From positions 248,001 through 312,000 of the forward strand of contig NZ_QPKJ02000004.1 of the NCBI RefSeq assembly GCF_003344625.1: a stretch of DNA of 64,000 bases, written 5' to 3'. This DNA comes from Solirubrobacter deserti. Lineage in GTDB: Bacteria > Actinomycetota > Thermoleophilia > Solirubrobacterales > Solirubrobacteraceae. A program made the translations under genes and the position numbers. The number at the start of each line of letters is the position of its first letter. Within the stretch, counting starts at the first letter, position 1. This document shows positions 8,311 through 15,437 of the stretch, in pieces. Below the pieces are notes generated by a model that saw only the letters and a list, made by a program, of their open reading frames with translations, searched no databases and had not been told where the DNA came from.

Positions 8311-9030
8311 GTGCCAGTGCGCACCGTCGAAACGCCTCGCACGGCTGCGGAGATCGCCGAAGCGAAGCACGCTGCCGACCTTGACTTCGCCGCTGCCGTG
8401 GAGGAAGGCTTCAAGGACGTTCTCGTCAAGTCCGGTCTGGCCAACGAGGACGGCGGTCCCGACCTGTCCGTGTGCGCGGACAAGGTGTACGCCGAGATCA
8501 AGACGAAGCACGTTTCCAACATCGGCGAGAACGACGACCGCTTCAGCCCTGCCACGAGTTCCTCTCGTGAGGAACTGACTCGTGTCGTTGTGACCGAAGC
8601 CCCGACTCCCGCCGAGATCGAGCATGACGAGGTTCACGCCGCGATCTGGAAGAAGTGCCACTCGCTGATCTGGAACCTCACCGCGACCAACGGCGATCGC
8701 GGTCGCGTGCAGAAGAAGCTGGACGCCGACAAGCTCATCCTCGTGCGCGGCAAGGTGTACCGGAACGGCAACACCATCAAGGATGGCATCTACGTCTCGA
8801 CTCACGAGGAAGTCGTGCTGCGTGAGTTCATCGGGCCGCATCTCGTGAAGATGCGAAAGCTCGCCGAGGCGCTCGAGGTCGACTTCGAGATGGCGGCCGA
8901 GCGGTCTCCGGCGCTTGCCGCGCCGATGCGCGCTGCGATCGAGCGGGCGCTCATTGAGGTGTCCGCCACTCTGCCAGTTCCGACGCTGGGATCGGGCGAA
9001 TCGAACGGTCGGAAGGCGCTCGGGGCCTAG
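8311..9030 (+). CDS. Hypothetical protein in the ICE defence island
   Basis: The product has about 239 residues and no domain I recognise. Visible features are a helical N-terminus, IWKKCHSLIWNLTATNGDRGRVQKKL in mid-protein (given here for position, about residues 110-135), and a helical C-terminus. It is predicted soluble, with no signal peptide or membrane segment. An AAGGAG at 8301-8306 serves one of three in-frame GTGs (8308, 8311 or 8317); 8311 and 8317 have better spacing. It follows the methyltransferase on the same strand, 114 bp downstream, so it probably belongs to the same acquired cluster. Codon use is natural for this genome, which supports a real gene. Confidence 0.62.
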   Translation: MPVRTVETPRTAAEIAEAKHAADLDFAAAVEEGFKDVLVKSGLANEDGGPDLSVCADKVYAEIKTKHVSNIGENDDRFSPATSSSREELTRVVVTEAPTPAEIEHDEVHAAIWKKCHSLIWNLTATNGDRGRVQKKLDADKLILVRGKVYRNGNTIKDGIYVSTHEEVVLREFIGPHLVKMRKLAEALEVDFEMAAERSPALAAPMRAAIERALIEVSATLPVPTLGSGESNGRKALGA

Positions 9031-9094
9031 GCCCAGCCCGCTGGTGCGTCCTCGCTTCGGAGGGCGCGCCAGCGACGGGTTCCTCTCAAGCGCC

Positions 9095-9937
9095 ATGGCA
9101 GAGCCAAGACCAAGCACAAAGGAAGCGATCCTCGAGGTGATCGGCAGCGGCGCCGCCACCGAGACCGAGATCAAGGCGGCAACCGGGTTCAGCTCGAGCC
9201 GCATAACGCCCGAGCGCATTCGCATGTGGCAGGACGGGATCATCGAGCCCGAGAACGAAGATGGCTGGACCGCAGCTCTGCGGAACCGTCCAAAAACCGT
9301 TCGCTGGCGTCGAGTCGACGATCAGGACCGGCAGAAGGAGGTAGCAGAGCGCGCAGCGACTCGAAAGACCCGCAACGCCAAACCTTCCGCCGAGGAAGAG
9401 GCGCGCAGGATCGTTGAGGCCTTGAGCGATCCGACAGTGAATCGACTCGTGCTGCAGCTTACGAAGGCTGGGCCCGGGTCGCGACGCGCAGTTCGCGAGG
9501 CGGAGAAGGTCCTAAAGCAGCAACACAGTGATGCTCGTCAGCGGGCCCGTCAGGCAGAACGCGACAAGGCGACGAACGCCGACTTTCAACGGATGATCGC
9601 GACCCTGTGGGACGCTCGAGGTGCAGTCGCTGCGATCGACGCACACCTGATTCGAGAGCGTGCTCGCGTGTCCAATGGCGAGCCGAGGCTAATAGCAGAC
9701 GCCGACTGGCTGGTCGCTCTCCGTGACGTTCGCACAATCATCGAGAGCTTCGGCACGATGTGGAAGAACGTACGCGACCTCGGAGACGCTGACGCGCCTT
9801 GTCCTGCTTGTGGTGCGCCCCAAGCAGCTGAGCACCGGGGCCTGAACCCCCAAATCGTGGATACCTCGGCGGAAGAGTTCACCGAGGCCGAAATTGTTTC
9901 GGAGGACATCGTCGACGCTGACGCGGCCGCGATGTAG
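9095..9937 (+). CDS. Hypothetical protein with N-terminal winged-helix-like and C-terminal zinc-knuckle features
   Basis: The 280-residue product begins with a segment resembling a winged helix (EAILEVIGSGAATETEIKAA, then ITPERIRMW), like regulators of phage origin. A long charged helical stretch follows (about residues 90-175, rich in Arg, Lys, Gln and Ala, coiled-coil-like). Near residue 245 there is a CPACG motif, half of a possible zinc site. ATG 9095 fits the visible domain start. It is the last gene of the plus-strand cargo run. No family is recognised; a DNA-binding role in the island is a guess. Confidence 0.6.
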   Translation: MAEPRPSTKEAILEVIGSGAATETEIKAATGFSSSRITPERIRMWQDGIIEPENEDGWTAALRNRPKTVRWRRVDDQDRQKEVAERAATRKTRNAKPSAEEEARRIVEALSDPTVNRLVLQLTKAGPGSRRAVREAEKVLKQQHSDARQRARQAERDKATNADFQRMIATLWDARGAVAAIDAHLIRERARVSNGEPRLIADADWLVALRDVRTIIESFGTMWKNVRDLGDADAPCPACGAPQAAEHRGLNPQIVDTSAEEFTEAEIVSEDIVDADAAAM

Positions 9938-10312
9938 CACTTCCGGCGCGTTGGCGCCGAAAGGGGGTGAGCCCCGGCAACCGGCGACTCGCTGGAATCT
10001 CGTCTCTCCGGCCTGATTCCTCCGACGCCGATCGGGTACCGCTGACGAGGCTTTGCTTCGTCAGCGGGCTCCTCTCTTCACCGCCGTCACTGCAAACGGC
10101 CGCGCGTACTCCACCAGCGCCTGCGACATCCTCTTCCGTATCAGCCTGGGCTACCCGTCGGTACGTGAGGACCTTCACTACGTTGTCAAGGGCGGCTCGC
10201 TTCGCTCGCCGCCGCGCCGGCTGCGGGCGGCCGCAGGCGGCCGTCCTCGCCGGCGTGCACTCGGCTGAATGCGGGACCCGGACCGACACGGCCCGCGCCC
10301 TGCCCACGATCC
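9938..10312. other. Non-coding gap between convergent ICE genes, with hairpins
   Basis: No convincing gene lies in these 375 bp. A stem-loop at 10039-10067 has a 13-bp stem (CCGCTGACGAGGC with a GCTTCGTCAGCGG arm, one G-T pair) and a TTT loop. Further GC-rich inverted pairs occur at about 10191-10240, for example CTGCGG-GCGG-CCGCAG. The hairpins probably terminate transcription from the cargo operon and from the opposing HNH-like gene. Confidence 0.5.
10039..10067. terminator. 13-bp stem-loop, probable transcription terminator
   Basis: The arms 10039-10051 and 10055-10067 pair along their full length with one G-T wobble around a three-base TTT loop. There is no T-tract, which is common for terminators in GC-rich actinobacteria. 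It lies about 100 bp after the last plus-strand cargo gene. Confidence 0.45.
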
Positions 10313-11158
10313 CTAGAGAGGCCTCGGCACGGGCGCAGTCAGGCTGCCCATGACGTTGTAGAGCGCCTTCGTGAACCCGATCAGCGTCTCATGCGTCAGC
10401 AGATTCCGTTGCTTGAAGTCCACACGAGCAGAACTCGGCCAAATCTCCGCAACCGCGAATTCGTCCGGGTACGGAACATCCTTGAAACGCCACTCGTCGA
10501 GCAGACTTCCGGTCACCTGAAGGACGAGCGCAACGGCGGTCATCGTGACGAAGTACACGGTGACTTCGGCGGGCTCCGGCTCGCCACGCTTCCCTAGCCG
10601 TATCCCCTGATACGCGTAATGGCCGATATCCCGCGCCTCGTAGGTCGCCACGCGGATCCAGACGCCGTCGGGTGGCGGCTCCTTGTGCTCGTAGAGAAAT
10701 TGACGGTGCGCCTCCGGCACGGTTCGCTCCGCCGGATGGAGCTCGTCGAAGATGCACGCTTTCAAGAAGGCCCAGGTCGCGAGGGTCCTCTGCATCCGCC
10801 GATGCAGCTGCCGACCTTCCGCCCGGACGAGCGCTTGAAGGATCGGCTTCGCGGCGGACTCGATCTCGGACATCCACCCGTTGTTGCATCGCGCGCAGAC
10901 CGCCTTGACCTGCTGGTTGAACGGCGGGGCAGTCCACGCTTGGTCTCGCGTCGTCGTCCCGTCCGACTCCTGCTGCATCCGCCAGTCGAAACCAGCCTTG
11001 ATCTCCAGCTCACGTCGCAGCCAGTCCGGCCACAGGTGCTCGCGGGTGAGGGGCGTCCCGCCACAGAAGATGCACGCCTTCGAAGCCACCCACTCAATGT
11101 AGGCCCTGGCGATCAAGAGATTCGAACCGCGGGGCAGCGGCGACGCGGCCGTTGGCAT
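10313..11158 (-). CDS. HNH-like zinc protein, putative nuclease
   Basis: The product is about 281 residues from the ATG at 11158. Near the N-terminus it has CIFCGGTPLTREHLWPDWL, then CARCNNGWMSE about 60 residues later. The CxxC...H...CxxCN arrangement is typical of HNH-type nuclease domains. The remaining 180 residues (WIRVATYEARDIGHYAYQG and following) are beta-rich and unrecognised. The open frame extends to 11359 but the extra N-terminal sequence is low quality. The family-like start may even be nearer AYIEWVASKACIFC. It is minus-strand cargo, facing away from the hicAB remnant. Nuclease activity is inferred. Confidence 0.62.
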   Translation of the reverse strand: MPTAASPLPRGSNLLIARAYIEWVASKACIFCGGTPLTREHLWPDWLRRELEIKAGFDWRMQQESDGTTTRDQAWTAPPFNQQVKAVCARCNNGWMSEIESAAKPILQALVRAEGRQLHRRMQRTLATWAFLKACIFDELHPAERTVPEAHRQFLYEHKEPPPDGVWIRVATYEARDIGHYAYQGIRLGKRGEPEPAEVTVYFVTMTAVALVLQVTGSLLDEWRFKDVPYPDEFAVAEIWPSSARVDFKQRNLLTHETLIGFTKALYNVMGSLTAPVPRPL

Positions 11159-11434
11159 CGTAGTGAGCAGAGCACCGCCGTGATCCGTTCGCTGCGGCGC
11201 CATCCGACAGGCGCGACAGGTAGCTACGGCGTCCGTCGGCGTCAAGACGACTGCTTCGCAGCTCGCTGCGCTCGGCCCTGACGGGCTCATCTTGACCCCG
11301 CCGGCCGCCTCCGCTCTTGTGCAGGTGAGGACCGGCTGCGCCGGTTGACAGCGGACCATCCGCTGCGCTCAGGCACGGCGACAACCACGGGGCGGCGAGG
11401 CGGGACGGTCCGCGACGTGGCGTACGGTGCACGC
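11159..11434. other. Intergenic region between divergent HNH-like gene and hicA
   Basis: These 276 bp show no protein with natural codon use. They should carry the divergent promoters of the HNH-like gene and hicAB. I could not assign -10 or -35 elements. HicB-type proteins usually bind such a region, but this HicB lacks a visible DNA-binding tail. Confidence 0.35.
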
Positions 11435-11639
11435 ATGCCGGTGAAGGTCCGAGAGGCGATCAGGCGCATCGAGGCCGCCGGGTGGCAGCTCTCCCGCACG
11501 CGCGGGAGCCATCGGCAGTTCCGGCACCCCGAGCGGCCAGGCTTGGTCACGATCGCGGGCAAGCCGTCGGACTCCTTGCATCCGAAGACCCTGGGCGAGC
11601 ATCATCAAACAGGCAGGACTCCAGGACGAGGACCGATGA
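11435..11639 (+). pseudogene. hicA: hicA toxin gene with a single-base insertion (frameshift)
   Basis: From the ATG at 11435 the sequence reads as a HicA mRNA interferase: MPVKVREAIRRIEAAGWQL, the catalytic-His segment TRGSHRQFRHP, and VTIAGKPSDSLHPKTL. After LHPKTL one extra G in the GGG at 11593-11595 shifts the frame. Removing it restores the normal C-terminus ASIIKQAGLQDEDR and a TGA that overlaps the hicB ATG as ATGA. As written, the frame stays open into HicB, giving a 142-residue HicA'-HicB fusion. The toxin C-terminal helix is lost, so toxicity may be altered. Either a real mutation or a sequencing error in a G run would explain this. Confidence 0.82.
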
Positions 11640-11863
11640 CCGAACGCCAGTACCTGATCGTGATCGAAGGCAACGACGAAGCCGGGTTCTCCGCCTACGT
11701 GCCCGACCTGCCCGGGTGCGTGGCCGCCGGCAAGACCCGAGAGACCGTCGAGCGCGAGATGCACGACGTGATCGCCTTCCACCTCGAAGGCCTGCAGCAA
11801 GCCGGCGAGCCGATCCCCGAGCCCTCCGACCTGACCGCCACGTACGTCAAGGTCGCGGCGTAG
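11636..11863 (+). CDS. hicB: HicB-type antitoxin (partial RNase H-like fold, no DNA-binding tail)
   Basis: The 75-residue product from ATG 11636 matches the HicB core: YLIVIEGNDEAGFSAYVPDL, then PGCVAAGKTRETVEREM and a helix with IAFHLEGL, ending EPSDLTATYVKVAA. HicB masks HicA and often represses the operon through an added HTH or RHH domain, which is absent here. With the frameshift in hicA this region is also read as the C-terminal part of one continuous frame from 11435. Its own start may still be used, since ATG 11636 was the coupled start in the ancestral arrangement. Confidence 0.85.
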   Translation: MTERQYLIVIEGNDEAGFSAYVPDLPGCVAAGKTRETVEREMHDVIAFHLEGLQQAGEPIPEPSDLTATYVKVAA

Positions 11864-11880
11864 CGACTGCAGCTCGCCAG

Positions 11881-12888
11881 TCACGCGTCCATGCCCCAGT
11901 GGATGTGGTCGCAGTGGTCGCCGCGGGCGAACATGCCCGGGTCAGCCGGGTCCGGGTCCCAGCAATAGATCAGCTCGGTCGAGCGCGTCGGGCCAGTCAC
12001 CGCAGCGAGCTCGCGCACCAGGTCCGCGCACGCACCGCGCCGGCCACCGCGGCAGACCTCCCCGTCGACGGCGCCGATGTCGAATGCGCGCCCGGCTTCG
12101 TGGTTGGTTCCCGGCGAGTGATCGGCCCGGAGCGAAGTGACGACGATCGAGCGGCGCTCGCCGATCCAGGCCAGCGTGGAGAGCAGCCGAGCGTCGAAGC
12201 CGCCGGCGCGAAGGTCGGCGCGCTGGCCGACCGTGAAGATCAGGCGCCGGTTGTCGAGCAGCTCGCGGACCGTGGCGCGTTCGGCCGGTGAGGTGTTCGT
12301 CGAGCCGGCGGCCGCGCCGCGATAAATCTCGGCCTGGGCCAGGACGTCGGCGACGTACCACTCGGCGTGGTTGTAGGCGAAGATCGCGCGGTGGTAGTCG
12401 GCCGGGGCGCCCGAGGCCTTCAGGTAGCGGGCGGCCGCGGGGATCGCATCCTGCGGGTCATACGGGGACTTGCGGCCGTCGTTGTTGCCGTCGACGCCGT
12501 AAGCGTCCCAAGTGCTCGGTGAGCCGACGATCGAGAACTGCATCGGGCCGGCACAGCAACCGAAGGCGTTGACGCCCGACCGCACGCCGGGCGCGGCGAG
12601 CCGGCCGTGGTTGGTCTCGATGTGCCCGATGGCAGCAAGAATCCACGGGTCGACGCCGTAGCGCGCACCGGCCTGTTGGTAGAGCTCGAGATAGGCGTGC
12701 GGGATGTCTGCGAGCGCCGTGCGCGACGGCTCGTAGCCGCTGCCCTGCGGCGCCTGGAGGCCGAACAGTGCGCCGAGGACGCCGACCAGGACGATCAGCC
12801 ACACGCACCCGAAGACCAGGAGCGCGATGATCAGCTTGCGGCCGCGGCGTGAGCGGGCGACGCCGATGGCGATCGTCGCAGCGGCCAT
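11881..12888 (-). CDS. Conjugation cell-wall hydrolase: lytic transglycosylase plus M15-type peptidase
   Basis: The product is 335 residues. A membrane anchor lies at about residues 16-42 (LIIALLVFGCVWLIVLVGVL). It is followed by an SLT-type domain with YGVDPWILAAIGHIETNHG (catalytic Glu), FGCCAGPMQFS and AIFAYNHAEWYV. The last 120 residues carry an M15/VanY-like zinc site: HSPGTNHEAGRAFDIG and CDHIHWG. This two-enzyme layout parallels TcpG/CwlT proteins, which pair a muramidase with an NlpC/P60 peptidase, but here an M15-like peptidase is used. It should open the peptidoglycan for the conjugation channel. ATG 12888 sits 4 bp after the upstream stop; the longer frame to 13098 is out-of-frame shadow. 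Confidence 0.85.
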   Translation of the reverse strand: MAAATIAIGVARSRRGRKLIIALLVFGCVWLIVLVGVLGALFGLQAPQGSGYEPSRTALADIPHAYLELYQQAGARYGVDPWILAAIGHIETNHGRLAAPGVRSGVNAFGCCAGPMQFSIVGSPSTWDAYGVDGNNDGRKSPYDPQDAIPAAARYLKASGAPADYHRAIFAYNHAEWYVADVLAQAEIYRGAAAGSTNTSPAERATVRELLDNRRLIFTVGQRADLRAGGFDARLLSTLAWIGERRSIVVTSLRADHSPGTNHEAGRAFDIGAVDGEVCRGGRRGACADLVRELAAVTGPTRSTELIYCWDPDPADPGMFARGDHCDHIHWGMDA

Positions 12889-12892
12889 CGTG

Positions 12893-13477
12893 TCAGCGCT
12901 CCAGCTCGGTGACGAGCCAGCCCGTCGGCGTGTTCGCGAGCTGCAGGTGGATCGAGTAGCGGCGCGCGTCGTCGTCGATGACCGCGAGCAGCTCGGCGCG
13001 CTCGCGGGTGACGCTGTCGCTCTGCAGCAGCTCGACGCGCGCTCGGCGCCGGCGCTCGGTGGCCGGGACGCGCGGGCGCTCGCGGAGGAGCTGCGCACGC
13101 AGCTCAGGTGTCGCCGCGGTGAGCTTGGAGTCGCGGCCGTAGGTGTGTGCCAGGTAGCCCTTCAGGAAGCGGCGAGCGGCGCGCTTGCCGCGGGCGATGT
13201 CGTCAGGGCGCGCCTGCAGGTTCGGCGGCGGGTTGCTCTCCTCGCTCGGCACCTGCGGCGTGGCGGGCGGGGCGAGCACCGGAAGCGGTGCGGGCGGCTG
13301 CACATCACCGTCGCGCGGAGCGGGGGCGGAGGCTGGACGTGGTGACGGGCCCGCGTCGTCGAGCAACGCGAGCGTGGCCACGACACCGAGGATCAGGACG
13401 ACCGCGATCGCGAACAGCCGCGGGCGGTCGCCGTCGGCGATCGGCGTGTTCGCGAACAGGCGCAGGCGGTCAAGCAC
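12893..13477 (-). CDS. Membrane-anchored conjugation protein of unknown family
   Basis: The 194-residue product starts at GTG 13477, overlapping the VirB6-like stop (13470). One membrane helix near residues 20-40 (FAIAVVLILGVVATLALL) is followed by a Pro/Ala-rich linker of about 50 residues. A charged helical region and a short beta-rich end (SIHLQLANTPTGWLVTELE) complete it. The layout of single anchor, linker and extracellular domain resembles VirB8/VirB10-like scaffold parts, but no family is recognised. The longer in-frame extension to 13651 runs antisense in quality and is rejected. Its place inside a coupled operon supports a conjugation role. Confidence 0.68.
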   Translation of the reverse strand: MLDRLRLFANTPIADGDRPRLFAIAVVLILGVVATLALLDDAGPSPRPASAPAPRDGDVQPPAPLPVLAPPATPQVPSEESNPPPNLQARPDDIARGKRAARRFLKGYLAHTYGRDSKLTAATPELRAQLLRERPRVPATERRRRARVELLQSDSVTRERAELLAVIDDDARRYSIHLQLANTPTGWLVTELER

Positions 13478-15437
13478 GGTCCCAGGTGTCGCCGCGGTTG
13501 ATCGGCTCGTGCGGGCGCTCGCGCAGCTCGCGGGCGCGACGCATGACGTCCTCGTGCGAGTCGCGCGGTGTCGGCTCGGCAGCCGGAGCGGACGGCTCAC
13601 GCGTCGCCGGAGCGGAGCGCGGAGGCGTAGCCGGCGACGAGGCAGCCGCACTGTCTGCAGATGACGCAGGTGCCTGCAGCGGATCGCCGAGGACGACGGC
13701 CGGGGCCGCCGTGGCGGTTGCGCTGGGGGCCTCGGCGGGCTTGCTTGGCGGGGCGAGCACGGCGACGCCTCCGCCGCTGTGGCCCTTGCTTGCGGCGGGC
13801 GCGGAGTCGTTGGCGCGGGAGACGTGGCCGTCGGTGGCCGCGAGCGTGCCGTTCGGGCCAGAGGCGGATGCGTGATCGGTCGTCGCGGCCGGTGCGGGTT
13901 CGGGCGTCTTCGCCGAGCGGGTCTTCTCGGAGCCGGCGAGCGCGCTCTCCTGGCGGCTCATGCGACCCGCGGTGACGCCGGCGAGCGCCGTGAACGGATG
14001 GCTGGCGGCGACCGCGCCCTTCTGCACGACGGTCATGCGGGGGACCTTCGGGGCGTCCGGGCTGCCGGAGGTGGCGGCGACGAGCCGGCCGGTGATCTGC
14101 TTGCGGTACAGGAAGATCGCCCAGAAGAAGATCGTCTGCAGCCCGAAGGCCAGCAGGAAGCCCAGCGAGCCGGTGCTCGCGGTCAGCGCCGCGCTCACGG
14201 CGAGGACGATCGCGATCACGAGCGAGTAGAGCGCCTTGATGAAGATCGCGGTCGCCAGCTTGGACAGCCACGTCTTGAAGAAGGCGTGGCCGGCGCCGGG
14301 GAAGATGCCGACGATCAGCGCGACCGGGGCGAAGCCGAGCAGCACGAGCGCGACGACCTGGGCGAGGATCACGGCCAGCGAGAGGAAGCCGAGCAGCGCG
14401 ACGGCCCCGAGCGCGCCGATCAGCACGACGACCGAGAAGGTCAGGCGCTGGTAGGCGCCGCCGGCCTGCTGGGCGTCGACGGCGGGCGCGTCGGCCTTGT
14501 CGACCTGGTAGCCGCGGAACTGCGGATCGTTGGGCGCCTGCCCTTCACGCAGCGCGTCGTACTCGGCCTTCCGTTCCTCCGAGCCCGGGCGCTGAGCGAG
14601 GTAGCGGGACGCGTAGCCGCCGTGGCCGTCCTTGCCCTGCTTGAGGTGGTCGCGGCAGACGTCGCGCGCCGGGTCGTGCGGGCTGACCGGGCGCGGGAAG
14701 CCGTCGTCATCGAGCCGGTCGGTGTCGACACAGTGCGTGAGCCCGCCAAACTGCAGCACCGCCCACGGCTGCACGACCAGCGTCTCGAACAGGTGATCGG
14801 CGACCTGACGCTTGGCGCCCTGCGGATCATCCAAAGAGCCGGAGTTCGCGCCAGAGAGAAACGCGTTCGAGAGCTGGTTCGTCCACTGGGAAGCCTGGCC
14901 GACGGTGCGCTCGGGCTGGTAGACGAAGAACAGCGCCAGCAGCACGAACAGCACCGAGACGGCGAGCGCGCCGGCGGTCTCGGTGTAGCGGCGCTGCACG
15001 AGCGCCTTCCAGATCGCCCAGATGCCGGCGACGAGGATCGCGACGACGATCCAGGCCTGGCCGATGACGTTCTCGTAGAGGTTGGTGATCGCGTCGCCGA
15101 TCGGCTTCAGCGCCCCGTCGCCCCCGTTGAGCAGGTCGAGCGAGAACGCCCACGTGAGCAGGTCGATCGTGCACTTGACCAGCAGCGAGGTCGCGCTCCA
15201 GATCTGCGCGGCGGCCCACTGGGCGATCATCGGCGGGATGCCCTCAGGCTCGGTCACGCCGACGTCGACGTGGTAGTCGAGCGCGTACGCCGACAGCGGA
15301 TAGCGATCGGCGAGCCCGCCGTCGACCTGGGACTGCGGCGAGACGTTCCCGAGCAGGTCGCTGCCGCGGTACTCGGCGCTCGCCCCCGGCCACGCGAGCA
15401 GCACGAGGGCGAGCGCGAGGACGAGCACCTTGGTCAT
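13470..15437 (-). CDS. VirB6/TcpH-like polytopic membrane channel protein
   Basis: The 655-residue product begins with a signal-like segment (MTKVLVLALALVLLAWPG). It has membrane helices around residues 70-90, 125-145 and 155-175, and a cluster of four or more between about 310 and 450 (VLIGALGAVALLGFLSLAVI and following). A long hydrophilic tail of about 190 residues rich in Ala, Pro, Ser and Thr follows. VirB6-family proteins (TcpH and ConG in Gram-positive ICEs) form the inner channel of the transfer machine. ATG 15437 overlaps the VirB4 stop as ATGA. The large extracellular loop (about 190-300), with Cys residues near HCVDTDR and DVCRDH, is a notable variation. Confidence 0.84.
   Translation of the reverse strand: MTKVLVLALALVLLAWPGASAEYRGSDLLGNVSPQSQVDGGLADRYPLSAYALDYHVDVGVTEPEGIPPMIAQWAAAQIWSATSLLVKCTIDLLTWAFSLDLLNGGDGALKPIGDAITNLYENVIGQAWIVVAILVAGIWAIWKALVQRRYTETAGALAVSVLFVLLALFFVYQPERTVGQASQWTNQLSNAFLSGANSGSLDDPQGAKRQVADHLFETLVVQPWAVLQFGGLTHCVDTDRLDDDGFPRPVSPHDPARDVCRDHLKQGKDGHGGYASRYLAQRPGSEERKAEYDALREGQAPNDPQFRGYQVDKADAPAVDAQQAGGAYQRLTFSVVVLIGALGAVALLGFLSLAVILAQVVALVLLGFAPVALIVGIFPGAGHAFFKTWLSKLATAIFIKALYSLVIAIVLAVSAALTASTGSLGFLLAFGLQTIFFWAIFLYRKQITGRLVAATSGSPDAPKVPRMTVVQKGAVAASHPFTALAGVTAGRMSRQESALAGSEKTRSAKTPEPAPAATTDHASASGPNGTLAATDGHVSRANDSAPAASKGHSGGGVAVLAPPSKPAEAPSATATAAPAVVLGDPLQAPASSADSAAASSPATPPRSAPATREPSAPAAEPTPRDSHEDVMRRARELRERPHEPINRGDTWDRA

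Noticed and set aside
11109..11140. T-arm-like sequence (GGTTCGAAT on the minus strand) near the HNH-like gene start
   Set aside because: The flanking bases cannot form a 5-bp T-stem or any other tRNA arm.
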